A stretch of DNA of 64,000 nucleotides from Clostridiaceae bacterium M8S5 (GCA_029227815.1 CP118523.1:1-64000); one strand, 5' to 3'. Numbered from the stretch's first letter, positions 27,110 to 36,308 are shown. Translations and numbers: made by a program. The notes: generated from the sequence alone by a model not told the origin.

Positions 27110-27158
27110 ACCTCATCTATGACGATGTTATGTATAGAATATATTGTCAAGATGAGGT
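27110..27158 (+). promoter_or_regulatory. Hairpin that covers the flgM ribosome binding site
   Basis: ACCTCATCT (27110-27118) pairs with AGATGAGGT (27150-27158), extended by TGAC/GTCA next to a bulged A. The 3' arm contains GATGAGGT, the Shine-Dalgarno of flgM (ATG at 27165), and is followed by TTTTT. It could hide the site or act as a weak terminator. This is seen in the sequence; regulation is inference. Confidence 0.5.
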
Positions 27159-27164
27159 GTTTTT

Positions 27165-27434
27165 ATGAAAATATTTAATAGTTCGCAGGTTCAAAAGGCT
27201 TATAAGATATATTCAAAAAATAATAACATAAAGAAAGCTAACAGTATAGCTAAGCTGAGTAAGAGGGATGAGGTCAGTTTATCGTCCAAAGCTGTAGAAT
27301 ATCAATATGCAATGAAAGCCTTTAAAGAACTTCCAGAAGTGAGAGAGCAAAAAGTAAACGAGATTAAAAAAAGAATAGAAAGCGGAACGTACAAAATAGA
27401 TATCCAAAAGATAGTAGATAAAATATTTTCGTAG
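27165..27434 (+). CDS. flgM: Anti-sigma-28 factor FlgM
   Basis: 89 aa, normal for FlgM. The N-terminal part is Lys/Asn/Ser-rich and probably disordered. The middle has D-E-V-S-L-S-S-K-A-V-E-Y, and the C-terminal sigma-binding helix region includes E-L-P-E-V-R-E-Q-K-V-N-E-I-K-K-R-I-E-S-G-T-Y-K-I-D, the classic FlgM signature. It holds sigma-28 inactive until hook completion, then is exported. Followed by flgN, its usual neighbour. Confidence 0.93.
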   Translation: MKIFNSSQVQKAYKIYSKNNNIKKANSIAKLSKRDEVSLSSKAVEYQYAMKAFKELPEVREQKVNEIKKRIESGTYKIDIQKIVDKIFS

Positions 27435-27448
27435 TAGGTGGTGAAACA

Positions 27449-27940
27449 GTGAAGATTTATTTAGACGAGTTAAAAAAAATATTAGCAGAGGAATGTCATA
27501 TATATAATGAACTCTTAGAATTAACAGATAATAAGACTCAAGTAATTATGGAAGGAAAAACCAAAGAATTAGATGCTATTACAAAAAAAGAGGAAAAACA
27601 CATACTTATGATAGCAACACTAGAAAAAAAGAGAGAAGAAATAGCAATAGGGCTAAGGAACAGTTTAAAGCTTGCAGAAGATAGCAATATGACAGATATT
27701 ATAGATAAACTTAGTCTAGAGGATAAAAAAGATTTCGAAGAGATAAGATTAAAATTAATAGATGTTTTAGATAAAATAAAACAAAAAAATGAACTTAACA
27801 ATACCTTGATTAGTGATGTATTAGAGTATATTAACTTAAATATAAACCTTTTGACTAATACTAAACAAGGAAGTGTATACAATAAAAAAGATAACAACTA
27901 CGTACAGCAAAACAAAAGTATCTTTGATGTAAAGGCATAA
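27449..27940 (+). CDS. flgN: Flagellar protein FlgN (FlgK/FlgL chaperone)
   Basis: 163 aa, almost entirely helical with heptad-like charged sequence. The opening L-D-E-L-K-K-I-L-A-E-E-C-H-I-Y-N-E-L-L and the K-T-Q-V-I-M-E-G-K-T-K-E-L motif match FlgN. It starts with GTG behind AGGTGGTG. It should escort the two hook-associated proteins encoded immediately downstream to the export apparatus. Confidence 0.87.
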   Translation: MKIYLDELKKILAEECHIYNELLELTDNKTQVIMEGKTKELDAITKKEEKHILMIATLEKKREEIAIGLRNSLKLAEDSNMTDIIDKLSLEDKKDFEEIRLKLIDVLDKIKQKNELNNTLISDVLEYINLNINLLTNTKQGSVYNKKDNNYVQQNKSIFDVKA

Positions 27941-27955
27941 GTGGGAGGAAAGAAT

Positions 27956-29971
27956 ATGACAAATATAATGGGGACATTATCAACAGCTATTTCTGGATTA
28001 TATGCTAATAACAAAGCATTAGAAACAACTTCTCATAACATTGCTAATGTCAATAACCCAAACTATGTTAGACAACAAGCTATACAAGAAACTTCGTTTT
28101 ATAAAAGGACGTCAAGATTTCAAACAGGCACAGGTGTCACAGTACAACAAATCCGGCAGATACGTAATGAATTTCTAGATATAAAATATAGAGAACATTC
28201 AACAGGTTTAGGTTATTATAATTCTAGAAATCAAATACTAGAACAAGTGCAAGGAATAATCAATGAAACTTCAGGAAGTGGACTTCAAGACGTAATGACT
28301 AAGTTTTGGAATGCTTGGGATGAGTTATCGAAGGATGCATCAAGCTCAACAAAAAGAGGATTACTCAAACAAAATGCAACCGCATTAGTAGATACGGTAA
28401 ACCATTATGCAAAACAGCTTGATGATCTACAAGTAAATCTCAACAAACAGTTAAAGGATAAAGTTAATGAAATAAACACAATAACTCATAGATTAAGAGA
28501 TCTAAACATTGCTATACAAGGAAAAGAAACTACAGCAATAAAAGCTAATGATCTTAGAGACGAAAGAAATGCACTACTTGATAGATTATCTGAAATAGCA
28601 GATATAGACTACTATGAAACTCAGAATGGCATGGTTAATGTACGACTTTGTGGGAAACATGTTGTGATGAATAATAATGTGACAGACTTAGAACTAAGAA
28701 CAAACGGATCAGCATTTTACGATGTATATTGGTCAGATGATAATATAAAAGTTGATATAAAGAGTGGAGAGATAGCAGGTATTATAACAGCTAGAGGAGA
28801 TGTGGCAAAGACCATATTAGGTAAAAATAATGGTACAGTAAAGCAGAAAGTAGAGATAGTTATAGCAGTTGACACGACAAGTGCAGATATGACTAAAATA
28901 AATGCTACTATTAATGCCTACAAAGATGACATGAAAAAAAGAGGGTTAGAGCCAGTATTCAAATTAGTGACGTTTGGAGGTGGAGGTACAGCGACAGAGT
29001 TGACAACAACCTTCCAAAACGATATAACAGCGAGTTTTACAACAAAACCTGAAGCAGCAGAAGATTTTGGACAAGTGGTAACATTACTAGAAGGTATGAC
29101 ATATGATCCTAAATCATTAAGAAAACTGGTAGTTATTACCGATGAAAGTATAGGTGGAGATGGTACTCCAGTAAGTCTAGCTAATGCTAAAGATTATATC
29201 AAAAGATTAAACGCACTTGATGTCTCGACAAGTGTAGTTTCAAAAGAAAAGTATAAGAAAATAGGTGACACTGGAGAGATAGGTTGGGAATATCTTGCAC
29301 AAAAGACAGGTGGTAGTTTTATAGATATAGATAAATCACCAGCTAGTAAGCTAGGAGTAGAAATATCACAGCTTACAACTAACGACATAAGCTCGAAGAT
29401 GGGACAAGTTAAATCATACAATGAAATTATACCATCAATAAAACAGAGATTGAATGCATTTGTAAACACTATAGTAAGAAATGTAAATTATATTCATAGA
29501 CAAGGAGTTACATTTGATGGCAATCCCGGGCAAGACTTTTTCGTAGCTATTAATCCTACTTTACCATTACAGGCAGGAAATATTAAACTGAACGATAACT
29601 TAGCAGAGTTAAACAATATAGCAATAGGATCAAGACCACATGAAGCTGATAATGGTGAGATAGCAAAAAAAATATATGATATAAGAGATGATTATATATT
29701 TGGAAACCTTAACCCAGACAATTATTTTAGAGATATTGTGTCTGATATAGGGGTAGTAGGAAAGACAGCCAATAATTTTCTTAAAAATAAAACAACATTA
29801 AGAAACGAAGTAGATAATAAGAGAAAAGCACTTTCGTCGGTATCATTAGATGAGGAAATGGCAGATATGTTAAAATACCAACATTCATATGCAGCAAACT
29901 CAAGAGTAGTTAATGCTGTAGATGATATGCTTGATAGGATAATAAACAAAGTTGGAATAGTAGGAAGATAA
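27956..29971 (+). CDS. flgK: Hook-associated protein FlgK with inserted von Willebrand A-like domain
   Basis: About 671 aa, compared with roughly 500-550 for ordinary FlgK. The N-terminal D0/D1 region is typical (A-I-S-G-L-Y-A-N-N then S-H-N-I-A-N-V-N-N-P-N-Y-V-R-Q) and the C-terminal part ends with the usual helix (S-L-D-E-E-M-A-D-M-L-K-Y-Q-H-S-Y). Between G-E-I-A-G-I-I-T-A-R-G-D and Y-N-E-I-I-P-S-I-K-Q-R-L, about residues 295-470 form a VWA-like fold: V-E-I-V-I-A-V-D-T-T-S-A, then L-V-V-I-T-D-E-S, and D-V-S-T-S-V-V-S. The metal site is only partly conserved (D-T-T-S-A instead of D-x-S-x-S). The insert should project from the hook-filament junction. I start at the ATG at 27956 because GGAGG is 8 bp upstream; a GTG at 27941 is also in frame. 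Confidence 0.92.
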   Translation: MTNIMGTLSTAISGLYANNKALETTSHNIANVNNPNYVRQQAIQETSFYKRTSRFQTGTGVTVQQIRQIRNEFLDIKYREHSTGLGYYNSRNQILEQVQGIINETSGSGLQDVMTKFWNAWDELSKDASSSTKRGLLKQNATALVDTVNHYAKQLDDLQVNLNKQLKDKVNEINTITHRLRDLNIAIQGKETTAIKANDLRDERNALLDRLSEIADIDYYETQNGMVNVRLCGKHVVMNNNVTDLELRTNGSAFYDVYWSDDNIKVDIKSGEIAGIITARGDVAKTILGKNNGTVKQKVEIVIAVDTTSADMTKINATINAYKDDMKKRGLEPVFKLVTFGGGGTATELTTTFQNDITASFTTKPEAAEDFGQVVTLLEGMTYDPKSLRKLVVITDESIGGDGTPVSLANAKDYIKRLNALDVSTSVVSKEKYKKIGDTGEIGWEYLAQKTGGSFIDIDKSPASKLGVEISQLTTNDISSKMGQVKSYNEIIPSIKQRLNAFVNTIVRNVNYIHRQGVTFDGNPGQDFFVAINPTLPLQAGNIKLNDNLAELNNIAIGSRPHEADNGEIAKKIYDIRDDYIFGNLNPDNYFRDIVSDIGVVGKTANNFLKNKTTLRNEVDNKRKALSSVSLDEEMADMLKYQHSYAANSRVVNAVDDMLDRIINKVGIVGR

Positions 29972-29994
29972 TATAGATAAAAGAGGTGTAAAAT

Positions 29995-31527
29995 ATGTCA
30001 GGATGGTTAGGCTTTAGTACAGGAGTATCAGGGTTATTAGCAAGTCAGAGAAGCCTTTACACTACAAACCACAATTTAGCTAACATACAAACAGATGGTT
30101 ATTCAAGACAAAAAGGAACTCAAAATGCACAGTCAGCATTGTATTTAAAGGGATTAGGTTACGTAGGAACAGGTACAACTGTAGAAGATGTGAGAAGAAT
30201 TAGAGATGAGTTTGTGGATTTTAAATATTGGACTGAAAATGCAAGTCATGGCGACTGGGAAATAAAAAAAGATAATATGCATGAATTAGAGAATATATTT
30301 GGAAAAGTAAGTGACAATAAACTGAGTACTGATTTAAATAATTTTTACAAAGCTCTTGGTACACTAAGTACAAATCCACAGGCGGCAGAAACAAGAAAAG
30401 TAGTAAAAGAAGCAGCAATTACACTTACAAAGCAACTAAATCAAACAGTTAACAAGTTATATAATTCACAGAAAGAACTGAACTTTTCAGTAATGACGAA
30501 GATAAAACAAGTTAATGATTTTGCATCGCAGATAGGTAATCTAAACAAAGAAATAAAATTTTTAGAACTAGACGGTAGCATGGCAAATGATCTCAGAGAT
30601 CAGAGAGATTTATTAGTAGATAAACTATCAAAACTTGTAAATGTGACTGCTAATGAAGAGAATGGAGAATTCTCAGTTTCAATCAAGGGGATAACATTAG
30701 TAAATGGGAAAAATGTTAATAAGTTAAAATATCCACCAAATTTAGTGGACAATCCATGGAATCCAAAAGAGAAATTAGTTAAAGTAGAATGGGAAAGTAA
30801 TGGTGAACCAGTACATTTAGAATCAGGTGAAATCAAATCACTAATCGAGATGAGGGATGGTGATGGGAGTGGATCAAGCATTAGAGGTATACCATTTTAT
30901 ATAAAGAGACTAAACCAATATGCACAGCAAATGGTCAAAAAAATGAATGAAATACACTTTCAAGGACAAGGCTTAGAAGGGCATAAAGACGTATTCTTAT
31001 TTACACACGACAATAAATCGTCTAGTGAGTTTTTTACTGGTATGGATTATACTGATCCTGCTAAAGTTACAGCAATGAACGACTATATAAAGAACAATGT
31101 GAGAGCAGATAATATAACAGTGTCACTTGATATCCAAAAAGATGTTAATGCAATAGCTACAGGTGCAAAAGGAAGTGCTGGAGTGGAAGACAGTACTACT
31201 GTAAAGAAGCTATTAGCAACAAGAGATGATATACACTTTTTCGATAGTAGTGATGCTCCAAAGGGTAAGCCAGAAGATTTTGTATTAGCTATTATATCAA
31301 CTCTATCAGTTGATAGCAGTCAAGCAGCGAGAATGGAAAAGAATCAATCAATAATATTGAAAAGTATAATAAAAAGAAGAACGTCTATATCTGGAGTTTC
31401 AATGGATGAAGAAACAGCTAATTTAGTTAAATTTCAACATGCATACAGAGCATCAGCTAAAATAATAACTACAATGGATAAAATATACGATATAACAATT
31501 AATAACCTAGGCTATGTAGGTAGATAA
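29995..31527 (+). CDS. Hook-associated protein FlgK paralogue (normal length)
   Basis: 510 aa, the second FlgK in tandem. It has the D0 signature G-V-S-G-L-L-A-S-Q-R-S-L-Y-T-T-N-H-N-L-A-N, Y-S-R-Q-K, the D1 region with N-D-L-R-D-Q-R-D-L-L-V-D-K-L-S, and the C-terminal V-S-M-D-E-E-T-A-N-L-V-K-F-Q-H-A-Y-R. No VWA-like insert is present. It probably either builds a mixed junction with the first FlgK or replaces it under other conditions. The RBS AAAGAGGTG is good and the gap to the first FlgK is 23 bp. Confidence 0.9.
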   Translation: MSGWLGFSTGVSGLLASQRSLYTTNHNLANIQTDGYSRQKGTQNAQSALYLKGLGYVGTGTTVEDVRRIRDEFVDFKYWTENASHGDWEIKKDNMHELENIFGKVSDNKLSTDLNNFYKALGTLSTNPQAAETRKVVKEAAITLTKQLNQTVNKLYNSQKELNFSVMTKIKQVNDFASQIGNLNKEIKFLELDGSMANDLRDQRDLLVDKLSKLVNVTANEENGEFSVSIKGITLVNGKNVNKLKYPPNLVDNPWNPKEKLVKVEWESNGEPVHLESGEIKSLIEMRDGDGSGSSIRGIPFYIKRLNQYAQQMVKKMNEIHFQGQGLEGHKDVFLFTHDNKSSSEFFTGMDYTDPAKVTAMNDYIKNNVRADNITVSLDIQKDVNAIATGAKGSAGVEDSTTVKKLLATRDDIHFFDSSDAPKGKPEDFVLAIISTLSVDSSQAARMEKNQSIILKSIIKRRTSISGVSMDEETANLVKFQHAYRASAKIITTMDKIYDITINNLGYVGR

Positions 31528-31538
31528 GGAGGAGACTG

Positions 31539-32564
31539 ATGAGAATAACAAATAATATGCTTGTGATGAATCTTATGAACAATTTAAATTCGAACCTAAA
31601 CAAATTAGATAAAACTCAACAAAAAATAGCATCGGGCAAAAAATTCCAATTACCATCAGATGATCCAATAGGGGTCTCAAAGAGCTTAAAGTTTCATACA
31701 GATTTATCAAGAATAGAGCAATATCAAAGTAATCTGAAAGACGGACTGTCTTGGATGAAGGTAACAGAAGATTCGATCAAGCAAGTTGGAGAGATAATGA
31801 AAAGAGCAAAAGAGCTAACAATACAAGCTCTAAACGGTACAAACTCAGATGATGATAAGAAAAAAATATCAGAGGAAATCGGACAACTAAAAGAACAATT
31901 GATAAAGATATCAAATGCAACATATGCAGGAAGAAGTATATTTACAGGATACAAAACTGATACAGACCTTTTAGACAAAGATGGCAACTATAAGCTCACT
32001 AATTATAAAGCAGGAACAGTTGGAGGGTCAGATATAATAAAGTTAAATGATACAGAGGTCAGTAAATACAATATTGGAGTATCAGATGAAATAGGGATAA
32101 ATACAGTAGGAATAAGATTATTTGGGAAAAAAGGAATCGATTTAGATACGGTTAGTTACACAGGTAGTGTGAATGGTTATAAAGTAGATAAGACAAGCAA
32201 AACATCAGAAATAGATACTAATACTAATAAGAGTTATATGATAGCATTATTTGATGACATAAAAAAATGTATGGATACAAATAATAATGTGGATTTAAAC
32301 AAGGATTTAGATAGACTTGCAAATGTCAACGAAGTAGTTTTATCATTAAGGGCAGAAATAGGAGCTAAATGCAATAGACTAGATATGACGGAAAAGAGAA
32401 TGACGGATGAAAATTTAACATTTACTAAATTAATGTCAGAAAATGAAAATGTGGACATGAGTGAAGCAATAATGCAATCAAAGATGGAAGAAAGCGTATA
32501 TAATGCTTCGCTTGCAGTAGGGATGAAAGTAATAATGCCTACGTTAGTTGATTTTATAAGGTAG
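31539..32564 (+). CDS. flgL: Hook-associated protein FlgL (HAP3)
   Basis: 341-aa flagellin-like junction protein between FlgK and the filament. The start M-R-I-T-N-N-M-L-V-M-N-L-M-N-N-L-N, K-I-A-S-G-K-K-F-Q-L-P-S-D-D-P and the C-terminal V-D-M-S-E-A-I-M-Q-S-K are the FlgL pattern. It begins 11 bp after the FlgK paralogue with AAGGAGG. Confidence 0.92.
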   Translation: MRITNNMLVMNLMNNLNSNLNKLDKTQQKIASGKKFQLPSDDPIGVSKSLKFHTDLSRIEQYQSNLKDGLSWMKVTEDSIKQVGEIMKRAKELTIQALNGTNSDDDKKKISEEIGQLKEQLIKISNATYAGRSIFTGYKTDTDLLDKDGNYKLTNYKAGTVGGSDIIKLNDTEVSKYNIGVSDEIGINTVGIRLFGKKGIDLDTVSYTGSVNGYKVDKTSKTSEIDTNTNKSYMIALFDDIKKCMDTNNNVDLNKDLDRLANVNEVVLSLRAEIGAKCNRLDMTEKRMTDENLTFTKLMSENENVDMSEAIMQSKMEESVYNASLAVGMKVIMPTLVDFIR

Positions 32565-32571
32565 TGATATT

Positions 32572-33129
32572 ATGAAACTTAGTATAAGAACTACAAATGC
32601 ACAGTTAGGCATTAAAACTACAAATGCACAGATGAACTTAAGGCAACCTAAAGGAGAACAAAGTATAAAGCAAATATCACCTAGATTTGAAGTTGATTGT
32701 GAAACACCTAGAGTTATAATCGACCAATACCAGTGTTTTGCTGAATCAGGGCTAAAGTCTCCATCAGATTTATCTAAAGAAAATACACAATTAGCAAAGC
32801 AAAAAGCGATAGAAGGTATACGAAGAAGAGTAGAAAACGGAAATAGGTTAGCAAACATCAAAGTAAGAATGCCAGAAGCATTGTCAGAGATAGCAGCCAG
32901 GAACTATTATCCACAGCAGAGGGTTTTTGATGTAGTGACAATGCCAAGAAGTAGACCTAAGATAGATGTTGTTGGGCATTTGAATATAAACTGGAAGCTA
33001 GGAGAGGCTCAGATAGCATATAAAGTGAATAAACCTACAATGGATTATAAACCAGGTAAGGTAGATATATATCTAGAGAGGGAATTTGACATTGACATAC
33101 AGTGGATTGATGAGAAGAATCAAAAATAA
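32572..33129 (+). CDS. DUF6470 family flagellar-operon protein (YviE-like)
   Basis: 185 aa, encoded only 7 bp after flgL. Repeated short N-terminal motif T-T-N-A-Q-L/M (two copies 10 residues apart), then Q-I-S-P-R-F-E-V-D, and the C-terminal G-K-V-D-I-Y-L-E-R-E. Matches the DUF6470 family that sits between flgL and fliW in Firmicutes. Function is unknown; position suggests a link to filament assembly or its control. Confidence 0.85.
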   Translation: MKLSIRTTNAQLGIKTTNAQMNLRQPKGEQSIKQISPRFEVDCETPRVIIDQYQCFAESGLKSPSDLSKENTQLAKQKAIEGIRRRVENGNRLANIKVRMPEALSEIAARNYYPQQRVFDVVTMPRSRPKIDVVGHLNINWKLGEAQIAYKVNKPTMDYKPGKVDIYLEREFDIDIQWIDEKNQK

Positions 33130-33147
33130 AGAAAGCTGGTGTTATTA

Positions 33148-33600
33148 TTGAAAATACAAACTAAATTTTTTGGAGAAATGGACATAAAAGAGGAAGATGT
33201 TATACACTTTCCAAAAGGCTTGATAGGATTTGAAGATAAAAAAGAGTTTGTAATTATAAATCCAGAAGAAGGAACTCCATTTCAATATTTACAATCAATA
33301 GAAGATACAGAATTATCATTTGTAATAATGAATCCATTTATATATAAGAAAGACTACGATTTTAATATACCAAAAAAAGTAGACGACTTACTAGAGATAC
33401 ATAGTATAAACGACATAGAGGTATATAACATAATAGTTATACCTAACGATGTCAGTAAAATGACTGCTAATTTAGCTGCACCATTGATTATCAATATAAA
33501 CTCGAAGTTAGCAAAACAAATAATTATTGAAAATAGAAACTATCCTGTGAAGTTTTATGTTGTAGAGGCTTTAAAGGAAGCAAAACAGGAGGCAAAATAA
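33148..33600 (+). CDS. fliW: Flagellar assembly factor FliW
   Basis: About 150 aa. The F-P-K-G-L-I-G-F-E motif near residue 20, followed by P-F-Q-Y-L-Q-S-I-E-D, identifies FliW. It binds flagellin and, when flagellin leaves for the filament, binds CsrA and relieves its repression. I chose the TTG at 33148 (about 150 aa, family-like start MKIQTKFFGEMD); GTG at 33139 is the alternative. The stop overlaps the csrA start by one base. Confidence 0.93.
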   Translation: MKIQTKFFGEMDIKEEDVIHFPKGLIGFEDKKEFVIINPEEGTPFQYLQSIEDTELSFVIMNPFIYKKDYDFNIPKKVDDLLEIHSINDIEVYNIIVIPNDVSKMTANLAAPLIININSKLAKQIIIENRNYPVKFYVVEALKEAKQEAK

Positions 33601-33830
33601 TGCTTATACTAACTAGAAAAAAAGACCAGAGTATTATTATAAATGATAACATAGAAGTTATAGTGATGGATGTAGTTGATGGCAAAGTAAAGCTTGGGAT
33701 TAAAGCTCCTAAAGATATAGAGATATACAGAAAAGAAATATGTGATGATATTAAGGACATGAATAAAGTAGCAGCAAAGAATGACAAAGGGGATATTAAG
33801 AGTTTGAGTGACTTTTTTAATAAGTTATAA
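33600..33830 (+). CDS. csrA: Carbon storage/translational regulator CsrA
   Basis: 76 aa. The start M-L-I-L-T-R-K-K-D-Q-S-I-I-I-N-D-N-I-E-V and V-K-L-G-I-K-A-P-K-D-I-E-I-Y-R-K-E-I are the CsrA fold and RNA-binding edge. It represses translation by binding GGA motifs near ribosome sites. The TAATG overlap with fliW couples the pair. Its likely target is the flagellin leader at 61962-62031. Confidence 0.97.
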   Translation: MLILTRKKDQSIIINDNIEVIVMDVVDGKVKLGIKAPKDIEIYRKEICDDIKDMNKVAAKNDKGDIKSLSDFFNKL

Positions 33831-33867
33831 AAATAATACTTATGAGGTAGAAGGGGGAGTATCATAT

Positions 33868-34230
33868 ATGAAAATAACAGGTTCTATAGAAACTAATAAT
33901 GTTAATAGAGTTCAAAAGGTAACAGAAAGTGAAAGTAAACCGAATATCAATATTAGATTAAATAACACGTCAAAAGAAGAAAACAACATTAAAAACTCGA
34001 AAGTACAAGAACAAGATATAATTCATGCAATTGAGCAAGCGAATAAAAGTGTTATAGTCTACGATAGACGCTTGGAGTTTTCAATACATGATAAGACAAA
34101 GCAAATAATGGTCAAAGTTATAGATACTGTGAAGGATGAGGTTATTAGAGAAATACCTGCAGAGAAAACACTAGACATGGTGGCAAAATTCTTAGAAGTT
34201 GCAGGGATATTAGTAGACGAAAAAATATAA
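33868..34230 (+). CDS. flaG: FlaG family flagellar protein
   Basis: About 120 aa. A disordered N-terminal part (rich in Asn, Lys, Ser) is followed by the conserved L-E-F-S-I-H-D-K-T-K-Q-I-M-V-K-V-I-D and V-I-R-E-I-P-A-E-K motifs. It modulates filament length in relatives. The in-frame start at 33808 lies inside the csrA gene; the ATG at 33868 with GGGGGAGT upstream is the start. Confidence 0.9.
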   Translation: MKITGSIETNNVNRVQKVTESESKPNINIRLNNTSKEENNIKNSKVQEQDIIHAIEQANKSVIVYDRRLEFSIHDKTKQIMVKVIDTVKDEVIREIPAEKTLDMVAKFLEVAGILVDEKI

Positions 34231-34253
34231 TAGACTAAGAGAGGGTGATATTA

Positions 34254-35906
34254 ATGAATTCAAGTCTAAGAATTGGTGGTTTGGCATCAGGTATAGATAC
34301 AGATAAGATAATAAAGGATCTGATGAAAGCAGAAAATGCAAAAATGGATGTCCTTAATCAAAATAAAAAATTAAATGAATGGCGTACAGAGCTATACAAC
34401 GAATATAATAAAAAGCTAGCGAGTTTTGTATTAGAAGCGAGAAAAGAATTTGGGTTGGATAGCTATTCATCAACAGGTAAGCTTTCTAGTTCAAGCGTAG
34501 GAAATTTTAACTGGGTAAAAAAAGCAACATCATCAAATAAGGATTATGCTAAAGTTAGTGCAACAGCTGGTGCTGTAAATGGAAGCTTTGATGTTCATGT
34601 TACGAGGTTAGCTAAAAATATATCTATTAGTAGTTCAGCAAAATTGGACAATGAATTTGCTCCATTAAAAAACCAATTTAATTTATCAGATACAGATATC
34701 ATCGAATTCACTATAGAAAATGGTAAAGGTGTATCGCATACATTCAAGTATAGTGGTAGTGATTTGACTGATAAGACTATAGCTGATATTGCTAATGATA
34801 TTAATAATTATAGAGATGGTAATAAAAAAGGATTGGGAGTAAAAGCAGTATACGATGCATCTATTAATAGATTCTTTTTTCAAACAGAAAAAACAGGTGA
34901 GCAGGAAAATTTTAAAATAACACAGGGAGTAAATTCTACAGTGAACTTTATTGCAGGAACAAATAATAAATTGAAATTAGCGATTGATTATGGTACTGTA
35001 TATAAAGGAGCAGATGGAGAAATAAACTTTAACGGTGCAAATAATATAAAGATTACAGATAACAACGTAAAAATATACGGAATAGATATGGAGCTGAAAG
35101 CAGAAGGTGTAGATTTTAAGGTAAATGTTAGCACTGATGTGGATTCCGTTTATGAAAAAATAAAAGGTTTTGTAGATAAATACAATAAACTAGTAGACGA
35201 ATTTTCTCTAAAGCTAGGAGAGAAGAAATACAAAGATTTTAAACCTCTTACTACTGAGCAAAGAAAAGGGATGTCTGATGAAGAAGCTAAAATGTGGACA
35301 ACCAAAGCAAAAAGTGGTCTATTAAGAGATGATGGTATGTTTACAAGTACATTGAGTAATATTAGAAGTGGATTATATGAGAAAATAGAAGGTACTTCTC
35401 ATGGGATAAACTTTTTATTTGATATTGGAATTACAACCGATAAATATAGTCAAGGACAAACTGGTGGTAAGCTTAAAATAGATGAATCTAGATTAAAAGA
35501 AGCTATAAAAGACAATGTAGATGGTGTATTGGAAGTGCTATTCAAACAACCTGACCCATTGGAAAAAGATGAAAAGGTTATTAGAAAGACCAGTGGTATA
35601 TTTACTCGGATACAAGCAGATATCACAGATGGAATCAAAAAAGTAATTGACAAAGCGGGAACAGGTGGTAATAATGATTACTTTAGAAAAGTACAGATTA
35701 ATATATTAGTAGATTTTGTAACGAAAAAAGGAAGTATAAGCGACCTTGATAGTGACAAAAGAAAGATAGAAAAAGACATATATAATATGAAAAGATACCT
35801 TAAATCAAAAGAAGATGGTTATTGGAGTAAGTTTACAGCTATGGAGAAAGCATTAAAGAAAATGCAATCTCAGAGTAATTGGCTTACACAACAAATGGGT
35901 GGATAA
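34254..35906 (+). CDS. fliD: Flagellar cap / hook-associated protein FliD (HAP2)
   Basis: About 550 aa. Starts R-I-G-G-L-A-S-G-I-D-T-D-K-I-I-K-D-L-M, the FliD signature. The middle has the duplicated D2/D3 regions and the C-terminal coil contains K-D-N-V-D-G-V-L-E-V-L-F and M-E-K-A-L-K-K-M-Q-S-Q-S-N-W-L, typical of FliD. It forms the filament tip cap. ATG at 34254 follows AGAGGGTG; the upstream GTG is less likely. Confidence 0.94.
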   Translation: MNSSLRIGGLASGIDTDKIIKDLMKAENAKMDVLNQNKKLNEWRTELYNEYNKKLASFVLEARKEFGLDSYSSTGKLSSSSVGNFNWVKKATSSNKDYAKVSATAGAVNGSFDVHVTRLAKNISISSSAKLDNEFAPLKNQFNLSDTDIIEFTIENGKGVSHTFKYSGSDLTDKTIADIANDINNYRDGNKKGLGVKAVYDASINRFFFQTEKTGEQENFKITQGVNSTVNFIAGTNNKLKLAIDYGTVYKGADGEINFNGANNIKITDNNVKIYGIDMELKAEGVDFKVNVSTDVDSVYEKIKGFVDKYNKLVDEFSLKLGEKKYKDFKPLTTEQRKGMSDEEAKMWTTKAKSGLLRDDGMFTSTLSNIRSGLYEKIEGTSHGINFLFDIGITTDKYSQGQTGGKLKIDESRLKEAIKDNVDGVLEVLFKQPDPLEKDEKVIRKTSGIFTRIQADITDGIKKVIDKAGTGGNNDYFRKVQINILVDFVTKKGSISDLDSDKRKIEKDIYNMKRYLKSKEDGYWSKFTAMEKALKKMQSQSNWLTQQMGG

Positions 35907-35927
35907 ATAGCAGAAAAGGAAGGTATT

Positions 35928-36308
35928 ATGATGTTAAATAATGCTTATAATAAATATCAGCAGAACTCGGTTATGACAGCTAGTCCTCAGGAGTTGACTC
36001 TGATGCTATACAATGGTGCTATAAAATTTATGAAGCAATCAAAGTTGTATATAGAGAAGAAAGACTTACAAAATGCACACAATACTAATATAAAAGCACA
36101 AAATATAATACAAGAATTAAATATAACATTAGACATGAAGTACGAATTGTCACAGGGATTAAGAGACTTATACGAATTCATATTGAGAGTATTAATAGAT
36201 GCAAATATAGAAAAAAAACCAGAGCTATTAGATAATATAATACCTATAGTTGAAGATATGAGAAATACTTGGCAAGAAGCTATGAATATAGCTAAAAAAC
36301 AGAAATAG
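35928..36308 (+). CDS. fliS: Flagellar export chaperone FliS
   Basis: 126 aa, all-helical. N-A-Y-N-K-Y-Q-Q-N-S-V, then S-P-Q-E-L-T-L-M-L-Y-N-G-A-I-K and the V-E-D-M-R-N-T-W-Q-E-A C-terminus match FliS. It binds flagellin in the cytoplasm before secretion. RBS AAGGAAGG, 21 bp after fliD. Confidence 0.95.
   Translation: MMLNNAYNKYQQNSVMTASPQELTLMLYNGAIKFMKQSKLYIEKKDLQNAHNTNIKAQNIIQELNITLDMKYELSQGLRDLYEFILRVLIDANIEKKPELLDNIIPIVEDMRNTWQEAMNIAKKQK

Noticed and set aside
32572-32640. Short TTNAQ repeat as a DNA repeat element
   Set aside because: It is a two-copy amino acid motif within the DUF6470 protein, not a DNA repeat family or CRISPR.
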